Assembly: GCA_905234735.1 (NCBI GenBank)
Contig: CAJOJA010000003.1
Span: forward strand, 1-64,000
DNA: 64,000 bases
Origin: an uncultured Bacteroidaceae bacterium
GTDB taxonomy: Bacteria; Bacteroidota; Bacteroidia; Bacteroidales; Bacteroidaceae
Direction of reading: 5' to 3'
This document shows, piece after piece, positions 34,005-42,997 of this stretch. A model generated the notes under the pieces. It ran no database searches. It saw only the letters and a list, made by a program, of their open reading frames with translations, and was not told the DNA's origin. How positions within the stretch are numbered: position 1 is the stretch's first letter; every line of letters begins with the position of its first letter. The position numbers and the translations under genes are program-made.

Positions 34005-37000
34005 ATGAGACACACGAGTCGCTTTTTTCGGTGGTTGGTGGGCTTGATTGTAGGGGCATATCTTGCGGTGATGCTCCTGTTTAGCGTGCCTGCCGTGCAG
34101 CGCTGGATGGCCAGGGGCGTGGGGGCGCTGCTGGAGGACGTCACGGGCACGGAGGTCACCCTGGGGCGCCTGCAGGTGGACTGGAACGGGCGTGTCATCG
34201 TGGATGGCCTCTCGGTCATGGACTTGGAAGGGGAGGAGCTGTTGCGCGTGGCCCGTGTGGCAGCCCGGTTGAACGTGGGTGAATTCCTGCGCCAGCGCAT
34301 CCGCATCCGCAACGCACAGCTTTTCGGCCTTCGGGCCAATCTCTATCAGGAACGAGATGGGGATGACCCGAACTTCAAGTTCCTCATCGATGCTTTTGCC
34401 TCGAAGGACACTACGCAACATAAGCCCCTGGACCTGCGTGTAAGCCAGATTCTCGTCCGACGGGGCAGCATCACGTGGCACCAGCGCTGGCAGCCCGACA
34501 CGACCACCCTCAGCCTGGCCCATCTGGAGTTGTCGGACCTCGATGTCACGGCCCAGCTGAACGTGCTGACCGACGACTCGCTGAACCTGCGCGTGAAGCG
34601 TTTTGACGTGTGCGAGCGTCGGGGACTGTGCATCAAGGGACTATCGTTCTCTGCAGTGGCGAACAGGCAGGGTGGGGCGCTCATGGACTTCTGTCTGGAG
34701 ATGCCTCGGAGCCGTGTGACGATACCCGCGGCGACGGTCAGGGGACTGGACACCAGCAGCGTAAGATACTTGGGCGAACTGCAGGCCCACCTCGACCCGC
34801 AGGACTTCGCCTCCGTGCTGCCTCGACTGGCCTCGGTGAGGGAGGTGGCCGACTTGAACGTACAGTTCCGGGGCGAGAACGACGATGTCAGCATCAGCAC
34901 CCTGCGCCTGCAGGATGGCGACGGAATGTTGCGCCTCCTGGCCTCCGGACGCCTCCGCAATCTGCAGCAGGGCCGAGACAGCCTGGATTTGGCCCTGAAC
35001 ATCCATAGCCTACATGCCGAGACGGCCCTGTTGCGCCCCTATGTGCAGAATGAGATACTGAACCGTCTGGGCAGCATCGAACTGAACGGAACGGCTGCGC
35101 TGGCCCAGCAGGCGGTGAATGCGGCCTTCCGTCTGCAGACACCGCTGGGAGGAGCCAGCGTGAAGGGCAGCGGGACAACTAGCGGGGAGATTGACGCCAG
35201 CGTGCAGAGCGACGGCTTCCAGCTGGGCGAGCTGCTGAACAAGAGCGCACTGGGGCTGCTGGCTGTGGACATGAACGTGAGCGGCCGTCTGGGTCAGCAA
35301 CCGACGTTGACCGCATCGGGGCGCATCTCAGAGGTGGAATACAAGGGCTATCGCTATCGCAACATCCGGCTTGAGAAACTCGACTACCAGGCATCGGCCG
35401 TCAGCGCCAGCCTCTCCTCGGGCGACCCCAATGCCTCGTTCGAAGTCAGTGGCGACGCAGACCTTGCCCATCATCACTATATGCTGAAAGCCGACCTCTC
35501 CAACCTGTCGCCCCATGTGCTGAACCTGACGAAGCGATACTCCGACACCCGTTTCTCGGGCACCCTGTTTGCCGACCTCGCCGGCACGCGCGTCAGCAAC
35601 ATCGAGGGCGTCGTGCATCTCAACGACTTCTGCATGGCGGACACTGCGGGCGCCTATCGCCCAGGCGATATCCATCTGACCTCACGTTCCGACGGCGACG
35701 AGGGCCACATCATGCTCATCAGTCCCTTCGTGGAGGCTCAGCTCAACGGCCTGTTTGACCCGAAGGAGATAGCCACTCAGGTGAAGCACATGGTTAGCCT
35801 GTACCTGCCGACCGAGGACAACATCGGACTACCCGAGCAACGTGACGAGCAGCCCGTAGCACTGACGCGCGACGAACTGACTGCTCCGATGGACTTGACA
35901 TCGTCGGCCTCCTTCCTGGTACGTCTGTACAGCGCAGAGCCTCTACAGCGTCTTCTGGGCATCCCTTTGAACTTGCAGGGCACGACCGTGACCCACGGAA
36001 ATATAGACAGCCGCAACAGGGCGCTCTGGATGGAACTGTCCTCGCCGGGCATCGACTACGGCAATGAACAGTTGCGCAACATCCGCCTGCACCTGGAGAG
36101 TAACTACGAATCGCTGGTGGCAGACGCCCAACTGCAACGACAGATGAAGGAGCGCTGGGTGAATCTCGGGTTGGAAACGGTGGGCAACGACGGGAGGCTG
36201 ACCACACGCCTCTTCTTCGACAACAAGACGGAGAATGGCCGTACCCCCCAAGGAGCCAGCAATTATGCCGGAGAGCTGAATCTGGTCACGCGACTGTGGC
36301 GGGACGTCAGGGGGAAGCAGGGATTCGAGGGACGGATACAGCATTCGGACTTCATCATCGGCGATACGTTGTGGACAGTGCATCCGGGCTTTGTGTCCTA
36401 CTACGACGGACAACTCCAGGTGGACAGTTTCTGCGTCAGTCAGGGCGATCGCTTCGTACGGGTCGACGGACGGGCCTCGCAGGCTGAGACGGACACCCTG
36501 TACGCCCAGTTGCAAAGCATCAACCTTGAGTACATCTTCTCGCTCATCAACTTCCATGATGTGGAACTCACAGGCGAAGCCACGGGCCGGGCCTACGCCC
36601 ATTCGCTATTCTCATCGCCCAAGGCCGATGCCTACATCCGCATTCCACAGTTTGCCCTGAACTACGGCACGATGGGCGACCTCGACATCCACGTCAACTG
36701 GGGTCAGCGACCCTATTCCATCTTCCTCGACGGCGACATTGCCGATGCGCCCCATCAGGGACGGACATTGGTCAAAGGCTACATTACGCCGAAGAAGGAC
36801 CTCGACTATCACGGACTGGACCTGAACGTCAAGACGGAGCGCGTCAACATGGAGTTCTTGAATAAGTGGACGAAGACCATCTTCGAGAACCTGCAAGGCA
36901 GGGCCTCGGGCTGGGTGCGTATCTTCGGTCCCTTCAAGGGTGTAAACATCGAGGGCGATGTCGTGGTGGAAGAGGCTTCGCTGGGCGTTCCCTTCATCGG

Positions 37001-38444
37001 CGTGCGCTATCATCTGCAGGGCGATTCGGTGCAGCTGCGGCCCGACAATATCTACTTCTCCAAGACCCGTATCTACGACCCGCAGGGCGCTCCCGGCCAG
37101 TCGGACCACTACGCCGTCGTGGACGGTCATCTCCACCACGAGTGCTTCAAGAACCTGTCCTTCGATATCAACATACAGGGGCAGAACATCCTGGGCTATA
37201 ATTTCACGGACTTCGGCGACCAGAAGTTCTACGGCAAGGTACTGGCCACGGGCAATCTGGGCCTGAAGGGCAAGCCCGGACAGGTGAACATCGACATCAA
37301 TGTGCATCCCGAACGTGGAACCTCGTTCACGTACAACGCCTCGTCGCCCGGCAAACTCACGGAGACGCCCTTCGTGACCTACGTCGACCCGCACCTCGTC
37401 CTCGCAGATGGGCAGGAGAACGTGCAGCCAGCGGACGAACCTCTCCCGGGGGGAAGCGACCTGCGCATCAACTTCGACCTCGACATCGACGACGAGACCA
37501 CCATGAACCTGCTCATGGATTCCCGTTCGGGCGACAAGATAAGCCTGAACGGCAGCGGCCACATGAAGGCTCACTACTACAACAAGGGAGCCTTTGAACT
37601 CTTCGGCACCTATCGCGTAAGCCGAGGCACGTACAACCTGTCGCTGCAGGAGGTCATACGCAAGAACTTCGAGTTCGCGCCCGACGGCACCATCATCTTC
37701 AACGGCGAACCCTACAACGGAGACCTCAACCTGCAAGCCGTGCACACCGTCAGCGGCGTCTCGCTGAACGACATCAATCCAAAGGCCAACTTCTCGAACA
37801 CGGCCACGCGCGTGAACTGCCTGATGAACATCGGCGGAAAGGCTCGCGATCCGCGCATAACCTTCGACTTCGACATCCCCAATGCCAATGAGGAGGAAAA
37901 ACAAATGGTGCGCGCGCTCATCAGCACCGAGGAGGAACGCAACATGCAGGTCATCTATCTGCTGGGCATAGGCCGATTCTACGCCTACGACTATACGAAC
38001 AACTCACAGACGCAGGGCACCACAGCTATGTATTCCGTGCTGTCCAGCACCCTGTCGGGCACCATCAACCAGGCGCTGTCCAACATGATAGGCTCCTCGA
38101 AATGGAACTTCGGTGCCAACCTGCGAACAGGGCAGGACGGCTGGAACGATATGGACGTTGAGGGCATGGTGCAGGGCAATCTGTTGAACAACCGACTGAT
38201 CATCAATGGTAATTTCGGCTATCGCGATACACCCGTGGCCAACTCGAACTTCATCGGCGACTTCGATGTCAAGTACCTGCTCACGCGTTCGGGCAACGTG
38301 GCACTGAAGGCCTATTCCGAGACCAACGACCGCTATTTCACAAAGTCGTCGCTGACTACGCAGGGCATAGGCGTGCTGTTGAAGAAGGACTTCACTTCGC
38401 TGAAAGACCTTGTGACGAAGCGTAAGAAGAAACGCAGGCGTTAG
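34005..38444 (+). CDS. tamB: Translocation and assembly module protein TamB
   Basis: The 1479-residue product is anchored by an N-terminal membrane segment (LVGLIVGAYLAVMLLFSVPA), followed by long beta-rich AsmA/TamB repeats and the C-terminal DUF490 region (about 1150-1450, with FNGEPYNGDLNLQAVHTV). TamB-type proteins bridge the periplasm and serve outer-membrane protein assembly or lipid transport. The ATG at 34005 is preferred to a TTG at 33966, which lies in the promoter. The tail ends in a basic KKKRRR stretch. It overlaps the convergent phosphatase gene by four bases; no tamA is beside it. Confidence 0.92.
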   Translation: MRHTSRFFRWLVGLIVGAYLAVMLLFSVPAVQRWMARGVGALLEDVTGTEVTLGRLQVDWNGRVIVDGLSVMDLEGEELLRVARVAARLNVGEFLRQRIRIRNAQLFGLRANLYQERDGDDPNFKFLIDAFASKDTTQHKPLDLRVSQILVRRGSITWHQRWQPDTTTLSLAHLELSDLDVTAQLNVLTDDSLNLRVKRFDVCERRGLCIKGLSFSAVANRQGGALMDFCLEMPRSRVTIPAATVRGLDTSSVRYLGELQAHLDPQDFASVLPRLASVREVADLNVQFRGENDDVSISTLRLQDGDGMLRLLASGRLRNLQQGRDSLDLALNIHSLHAETALLRPYVQNEILNRLGSIELNGTAALAQQAVNAAFRLQTPLGGASVKGSGTTSGEIDASVQSDGFQLGELLNKSALGLLAVDMNVSGRLGQQPTLTASGRISEVEYKGYRYRNIRLEKLDYQASAVSASLSSGDPNASFEVSGDADLAHHHYMLKADLSNLSPHVLNLTKRYSDTRFSGTLFADLAGTRVSNIEGVVHLNDFCMADTAGAYRPGDIHLTSRSDGDEGHIMLISPFVEAQLNGLFDPKEIATQVKHMVSLYLPTEDNIGLPEQRDEQPVALTRDELTAPMDLTSSASFLVRLYSAEPLQRLLGIPLNLQGTTVTHGNIDSRNRALWMELSSPGIDYGNEQLRNIRLHLESNYESLVADAQLQRQMKERWVNLGLETVGNDGRLTTRLFFDNKTENGRTPQGASNYAGELNLVTRLWRDVRGKQGFEGRIQHSDFIIGDTLWTVHPGFVSYYDGQLQVDSFCVSQGDRFVRVDGRASQAETDTLYAQLQSINLEYIFSLINFHDVELTGEATGRAYAHSLFSSPKADAYIRIPQFALNYGTMGDLDIHVNWGQRPYSIFLDGDIADAPHQGRTLVKGYITPKKDLDYHGLDLNVKTERVNMEFLNKWTKTIFENLQGRASGWVRIFGPFKGVNIEGDVVVEEASLGVPFIGVRYHLQGDSVQLRPDNIYFSKTRIYDPQGAPGQSDHYAVVDGHLHHECFKNLSFDINIQGQNILGYNFTDFGDQKFYGKVLATGNLGLKGKPGQVNIDINVHPERGTSFTYNASSPGKLTETPFVTYVDPHLVLADGQENVQPADEPLPGGSDLRINFDLDIDDETTMNLLMDSRSGDKISLNGSGHMKAHYYNKGAFELFGTYRVSRGTYNLSLQEVIRKNFEFAPDGTIIFNGEPYNGDLNLQAVHTVSGVSLNDINPKANFSNTATRVNCLMNIGGKARDPRITFDFDIPNANEEEKQMVRALISTEEERNMQVIYLLGIGRFYAYDYTNNSQTQGTTAMYSVLSSTLSGTINQALSNMIGSSKWNFGANLRTGQDGWNDMDVEGMVQGNLLNNRLIINGNFGYRDTPVANSNFIGDFDVKYLLTRSGNVALKAYSETNDRYFTKSSLTTQGIGVLLKKDFTSLKDLVTKRKKKRRR

Positions 38445-39046
38445 TTGGCTGTACCACCCGTTTCCGCAAACGCCGTTGCGCTGAAGTGCATGGAGGAATC
38501 AAGAACCAGTAGGCGCACCTCGGCATTGTCCATCTTTTCCACCTCGCGTATGCCAACGCCGTGATAGACGGCTTGCAAGACACGCAGGAACAACCCGTGG
38601 CTGACGGCGAGAACGCTCCGTGCTTGCGAGTTCCCAACCTCGTCGCCTTGCGACATCATGCCCCCGCCTTCTTCCAAGTTCACAATCTTATTCAGGAAAT
38701 CTGCAGCCCGCTGGGCTAGCTGCTCCATCGTCTCGGCCGAGGGGTCCAGTCCGTGACTGATCCTGATGTAGGGCCCACCCGTGTGGATTCCGAAATCGCG
38801 TTCGCGGAGCCGCGGCTCCAGTTCGAATTGACTGCCGTGCGGCTCGCTAATGATGCGAGTGGTGTCCACGGCCCGCTTCAGGTCGCTGGTGAAAATTCGG
38901 TCGAAGCGCATGTCGCGCAGCTTCTCCCTGAGTTCTTCTGCCTGTTGTATGCCTTCGGGCGTCAGATGACCGGGCATCTGTCCCTGTAAGATGTGGCGTA
39001 CATTCTCTTCTGTTTGCCCGTGACGGGCGATATATAGATGTATCAT
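38441..39046 (-). CDS. Histidine phosphatase family protein
   Basis: The 201-residue product belongs to the phosphoglycerate-mutase-like histidine phosphatases: ARHGQTEEN holds the catalytic His (residue 9), with RLRERDFG and AVSHGLFLRV containing the second His. The substrate is unknown. A TAAATTTG -7 box (CAAATTTA at 39051-39058) ends four bases before the ATG, so the mRNA may be leaderless. The 3' end overlaps tamB by four bases. Confidence 0.92.
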   Translation of the reverse strand: MIHLYIARHGQTEENVRHILQGQMPGHLTPEGIQQAEELREKLRDMRFDRIFTSDLKRAVDTTRIISEPHGSQFELEPRLRERDFGIHTGGPYIRISHGLDPSAETMEQLAQRAADFLNKIVNLEEGGGMMSQGDEVGNSQARSVLAVSHGLFLRVLQAVYHGVGIREVEKMDNAEVRLLVLDSSMHFSATAFAETGGTAN

Positions 39047-39131
39047 GCCGCAAATTTACAAATAATTTTTCACTTTTCCCTTTTCCTAAAAAATTTTTCA
39101 CTTTTCATTTTCCCCTTTTCACTTAATTTCG

Positions 39132-39139
39132 TATCTTTG
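39132..39139 (+). promoter_or_regulatory. -7 box of the GH109 gene
   Basis: TATCTTTG is a perfect TAnnTTTG match 44 bases before the ATG at 39184. Upstream is a T-rich, simple-sequence tract (39060-39125) without a clear TTTG. Confidence 0.5.
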
Positions 39140-39183
39140 TCCTTTGAACTGAATTATTAACCCAATAACTAACAACTATTATC

Positions 39184-40758
39184 ATGAAAAAGAATCTGAG
39201 AATTCTCGTTTCGTCACTGCTCATGTGCCTGTCCGTCGTGGGATTGCAGGCGCAAAGTCTTTCGCCTAGCACCAAGTGGCACTGGGAGGAGGGCACTATC
39301 GTCATTGACACACCCGCTCGCCCTGCCGGTCAGCAGAATGTGCTCGGACTGACGGTTCCCAAGCTGGATGTCGTTCGTGTGGCCTTCGTGGGTCTGGGCA
39401 TGCGTGGCCCGGGTGCCGTAGCCCGTTTCACCTACATCCCTGGCGTGCAGATTGTTGCCCTTTGCGACTATGTGCCCGAGCGTGCCGAAGCATGCCAGAA
39501 GTATCTGCGCCAGGCCGGTCTGCCCCCTGCCGACATCTACAGTGGCGAGAAGGGGTACGAGAAACTGTGCCAGCGTCCCGACATCGACCTCGTGTACGTA
39601 GCCACCGACTGGGACCACCACTTCCCCGTGGCAGAGTGCGCCCTGAAGAATGGTAAGCACACGGCCATCGAGGTTCCCTCGGCTATGAATCTGGAGCAGT
39701 GCTGGGAGCTCATCAACCTGTCGGAGAAGACCCGCAAGCACTGCATGATTCTGGAGAACTGCTGCTACGACTGGTTCGAGCTGCGTGCCCTGAACATGGC
39801 CCAGCACGGCGTATTCGGCGAAGTGTTGCGTGCACAGGGTGCCTATATCCACAATCTGGACGACTTCTGGGCCTACTACTGGAAGAACCCCGACGGCTCC
39901 GACCCTCAGAACCTGCACTGGCGTCTGAAGTACAACAAGGAGAATCGCGGCGACGTGTATGCCACTCACGGACTGGGTCCCGTGGCTCAGGTGTTGGACA
40001 TCCATCGCGGCGACCGCTTCACCACGCTCGTGGCTATGGACACCAAGAGCGCTCATGGTAAGGAGCTGGTGGAGAAGAGCACTGGCCGTCGGTGTGCCGA
40101 GTTCCGCAACGGCGACCACACGACCACGCTCATGCGCACCAACAACGGCAAGGTGGTGGAGATTCAGCACAACGTCATGAATCCCCAGCCCTACAACCGC
40201 CTGTATCAGCTCACCGGCACCAAGGGCTTTGCCAACAAGTATCCCACTTCGGGCTACGCTCTGGACAAGGCTCAGCTGAGTGCCAGCGGTGTTGCGCCCA
40301 AGGTAGACAACCTGAACAGTCACGGCTTCCTGCCCGATGCCGAGCGTCAGGCGCTGGAGGAAAAGTACGAGCACCCCATCATCAAGAAGTACGGTAAGTT
40401 GGCTGCCGAGGTGGGCGGTCACGGAGGTATGGACTTCTTCATGGATGCCCGTCTGGTGTATTGCCTGCAGAACGGTCTGCCTCTCGATATGGACGTGTAT
40501 GACCTTGCCGAGTGGTGCTGTCTGGCTGAGCTGGGTGCTCTGTCGATGGACCACAACTGTGCCGCTGTCAGCTTCCCCGACTTTACTCGTGGCTACTGGG
40601 ACGTAATGCCTGGCTACAAGCACGCATACGCTACTCCCGAGGCTGAGGCTGAGCAGGAGGCCAAGGCTAAGGCCTTCACCGCTGAGCAGAAGAAACTCTG
40701 CGCCGAGAAGAAGCTTTGGGAGAAGTACGATCAGGCTAAGGAAAAGGCTAAGAAGTAA
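39184..40758 (+). CDS. Gfo/Idh/MocA-type glycosidase, GH109-like
   Basis: The 524-residue product has a signal peptide (MKKNLRILVSSLLMCLSVVGLQA) and an N-terminal NAD-binding Rossmann domain (VAFVGLGMRGPGAVARF, about 61-77) followed by the C-terminal domain of the family (HNLDDFWAYYW, HGGMDFF). GH109 alpha-N-acetylgalactosaminidases use a bound NAD in an oxidation-elimination mechanism, and this protein has the same layout. The C-terminus is a 40-residue tail of Ala, Lys and Glu (EAEAEQEAKAKAFTAEQKKL), likely a single helix. It is probably periplasmic or surface-linked and acts on host mucin-type or bacterial glycans. Confidence 0.88.
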   Translation: MKKNLRILVSSLLMCLSVVGLQAQSLSPSTKWHWEEGTIVIDTPARPAGQQNVLGLTVPKLDVVRVAFVGLGMRGPGAVARFTYIPGVQIVALCDYVPERAEACQKYLRQAGLPPADIYSGEKGYEKLCQRPDIDLVYVATDWDHHFPVAECALKNGKHTAIEVPSAMNLEQCWELINLSEKTRKHCMILENCCYDWFELRALNMAQHGVFGEVLRAQGAYIHNLDDFWAYYWKNPDGSDPQNLHWRLKYNKENRGDVYATHGLGPVAQVLDIHRGDRFTTLVAMDTKSAHGKELVEKSTGRRCAEFRNGDHTTTLMRTNNGKVVEIQHNVMNPQPYNRLYQLTGTKGFANKYPTSGYALDKAQLSASGVAPKVDNLNSHGFLPDAERQALEEKYEHPIIKKYGKLAAEVGGHGGMDFFMDARLVYCLQNGLPLDMDVYDLAEWCCLAELGALSMDHNCAAVSFPDFTRGYWDVMPGYKHAYATPEAEAEQEAKAKAFTAEQKKLCAEKKLWEKYDQAKEKAKK

Positions 40759-40814
40759 TCCTGTGAGGGGGGACGTCGCAACGATGTGGCGTCGAGTCTC
40801 CAACGATACTATGA

Positions 40815-40848
40815 AAGCGGCTCGTTCCACGCATGGAACGGGCCGCTT
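40815..40848. terminator. Hairpin between convergent GH109 and amylase genes
   Basis: AAGCGGCTCGTTCCA (40815-40829) and its complement TGGAACGGGCCGCTT (40834-40848) form a 15-base stem with one G-T pair and a 4-base loop. It serves convergent genes, though the U run is short. Confidence 0.7.
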
Positions 40849-40883
40849 CCTTAGTAGGATGTTTTACAAGTATGCGAGGCTGC

Positions 40884-42920
40884 TCACTTCGCCACATATT
40901 TCCTGCCGCCTCGGATATAGAGATGGCGGGGCAGGGGAGTGGTGACGCGACGGCCCGAGAGGTCGTAGACGGGAGCCTCGGATGGGGCAGCGGGGATGTC
41001 GTCGATGGCTGTGTAGCGGCTGGTGACATCGGTCACCTCGTATTTGCCATCGGAGGTTGTGTTTTTGATGATTAGGTAGATGTCGTCGGTGATGTCCGTG
41101 ATGTCGACGGTCTGCGGACTGCCGCTGCCCGTACTGAACACGACGTTCACCCGATAGCTGGCAGAGGGGATGTCTACCGTCTGCTTGTACCAGGTCTGAT
41201 CACCGATAACCTCCGTCTCTGTAATCTGCTTACCGGGCCACGAACCGTTGAGCTCCTTGTTGCTGCCCGTCCACAGGTAGAAGTTCATGGTGGCCCAGCT
41301 GCTGACGAGGGCGGCCAGGGGGCGGCAGTAGATGGTGGCTTTGTGGGGAATGAACTCGGTGATGTCGAAGGTACGACGTTGTGTGTCGACAACCTTGTCG
41401 CCAATGACGAGGCCCAGTGTCAGTATGCAGGACTGGGTGAGGTGCAGTGTCTCGCCGCTCTGAATGGTGGTGCTCGCTGGAGTAGGAACGGAGCCGTCGG
41501 TGGTGTAGACCAAACGTGCATCCGAGGCCGCAGTCAGGGCTATGGCGCGTACGTTGACCTCGCCGTCGTAACTGCCGCTGGCTTTGTCGAGCCAGGCGTG
41601 GTCGAAGCCTTCCTTGCGAGCCAGGAGATAGCGGTAGCCAGGACCTGAGATGATTTCCTGGAAGTCGCCTTCTACGGCTGGCGTCTCGCTGCTGACGCTG
41701 CCCTGTTTGCCCACTACGACATAGAGGTTGGTGTGGTGGCCCGTGACCTCCGCTGCATAGTAGTTGGTGAGGAAGGTGCGGGTGGTGTAGCTGCTGGTGT
41801 TGGTGATGCCTGCCAGTTTTCGTGCCTCAATCATCAGTTTGATGTCGTTCTTGTAGGCTTGCCAGTGGGTAAGGAACACGCATGGGGTTCCGGGCATGGC
41901 CAGCAGGAAGGCGTTGGCCTGCAGCGTGTCCTTGAGGATGGGGTCTTGAGGTGCAGAGGCGCTACGGTATTCCATATCGTGGTTTTCGACGAAGGTCACG
42001 GCGTAGGGTTTGTAGTAGTTGTCGGCTATCAGTCGGTTGTCGGTCTTCAGGTAGGCCCAACTTCCTTTATTGATGGCATCGCGCACGTTGTAGCGGAACT
42101 GGAAGTCGAAGGCTGCCGAGGCGGGAACTCCGCTTTCGTCCTGAGTGCCCCTAATCCAATTCTTGATGTTGTTGTTGCTGTCCCAATACTCGCCTACGGA
42201 GAACTGAGGTTGTGCGTACTGGTTGTATTCGGTTACATATTGGGCACTGAAGCCCTTGACCATATCATAGCGGAAGCCGGCATAACCCAGGTCGTCGATG
42301 AGATAGCGCGTATAGGCCCGGATGATGCGGCGTACGTTGTCGCTCTTGTGGTCGAGGTCGCGACAGCCGTCCCAGTCCTCGCCCGTGTCGTTGTTGGTGG
42401 AGAGACTAACGCCCTGTTTGTTGGCTTCGGTCAGTGCCTTTCCGCCGTCGTCGTTGCGACAGATGTCGGTCGAGAGCATCTGGTAGGTCTCGCCCTGATA
42501 GGTTTCAGCAGGATAGCCAAACCAACCGTTCGTCGGTTCGCGATGGTTGACGACGACATCGGCAATGAGCCCTGTTCCTCTTTCCTTGAAGGCCTGAATC
42601 AGACTGCGCAGTTCGGCTTCGGTACCGAAGGCGCTACGCTGGTTCCAGTAGTACTTGGGGGTGTAGCCCATGTTGTTCATACTGCCGCACCATCCGCTCT
42701 GCGGAATCCAGATGAGGTCGAAACTGGCGGCCAGTTCATCGGCCTGTGCTTCAAGGTTTGTCCACTTCGTATCGGCATAGCTGTTCCAGTAGAAACCCTG
42801 CAGCATGACGCCTCCGTAGTCTGAGGGCCAGCCTTGGGCATGAGCTTTGCTCAGTTGAAAATTGAAAGTTGAAAGTTGAAAGTGCGCTGCGCAGAGCAAC
42901 AGAATGAGCAAACGTTTCAT
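40884..42920 (-). CDS. Secreted alpha-amylase (GH13) with CBM26-like module
   Basis: The 678-residue product has a signal peptide and a GH13 catalytic domain (about 30-400) with the nucleophile in GFRYDMVKGF, the acid/base in GEYWDSN and the third carboxylate in VENHD. It probably cleaves starch outside the cell, the SusG role, although it has no lipobox Cys. A C-terminal module with FYLWTGSNKELNGSWPGKQ resembles CBM26, and the extreme C-terminus (VYDLSGRR, GGRKYVAK) resembles a sorting-type motif also seen at the end of the neighbouring starch-binding protein. The signal peptide (FQLSTFNFQLS) is encoded by four TTGAAAR heptamers. It is the last gene of the susC-led operon. Confidence 0.9.
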   Translation of the reverse strand: MKRLLILLLCAAHFQLSTFNFQLSKAHAQGWPSDYGGVMLQGFYWNSYADTKWTNLEAQADELAASFDLIWIPQSGWCGSMNNMGYTPKYYWNQRSAFGTEAELRSLIQAFKERGTGLIADVVVNHREPTNGWFGYPAETYQGETYQMLSTDICRNDDGGKALTEANKQGVSLSTNNDTGEDWDGCRDLDHKSDNVRRIIRAYTRYLIDDLGYAGFRYDMVKGFSAQYVTEYNQYAQPQFSVGEYWDSNNNIKNWIRGTQDESGVPASAAFDFQFRYNVRDAINKGSWAYLKTDNRLIADNYYKPYAVTFVENHDMEYRSASAPQDPILKDTLQANAFLLAMPGTPCVFLTHWQAYKNDIKLMIEARKLAGITNTSSYTTRTFLTNYYAAEVTGHHTNLYVVVGKQGSVSSETPAVEGDFQEIISGPGYRYLLARKEGFDHAWLDKASGSYDGEVNVRAIALTAASDARLVYTTDGSVPTPASTTIQSGETLHLTQSCILTLGLVIGDKVVDTQRRTFDITEFIPHKATIYCRPLAALVSSWATMNFYLWTGSNKELNGSWPGKQITETEVIGDQTWYKQTVDIPSASYRVNVVFSTGSGSPQTVDITDITDDIYLIIKNTTSDGKYEVTDVTSRYTAIDDIPAAPSEAPVYDLSGRRVTTPLPRHLYIRGGRKYVAK
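42855..42882. repeat. Tandem heptamer repeat TTGAAAR within the amylase signal peptide
   Basis: Four heptamers (TTGAAAA, then TTGAAAG three times) read in the minus direction encode FQLSTFNFQLS. The same heptamers occur outside genes at 9614-9641. Confidence 0.8.
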
Positions 42921-42935
42921 GGGCTTTCGTATTTA

Positions 42936-42976
42936 AGTAAAAAGGGGCCCTGGCCACAATGTGCCACGGCCCCTTG
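42936..42976 (-). terminator. Intrinsic terminator or attenuator before the amylase gene
   Basis: AAGGGGCC and GGCCCCTT (42942-42949 and 42968-42975) form a GC-rich stem, followed on the minus strand by TTTTTAC. It lies between the starch-binding gene and the amylase gene, so it may set the ratio of the two transcripts. Confidence 0.75.
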
Positions 42977-42997
42977 GATGAGTTTTGTAGAAATAGA

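Noticed and set aside
39214-40830. Long open frame of over 500 codons opposite the GH109 gene
   Set aside because: Composition is low-complexity and it lies fully antisense to a recognised enzyme.
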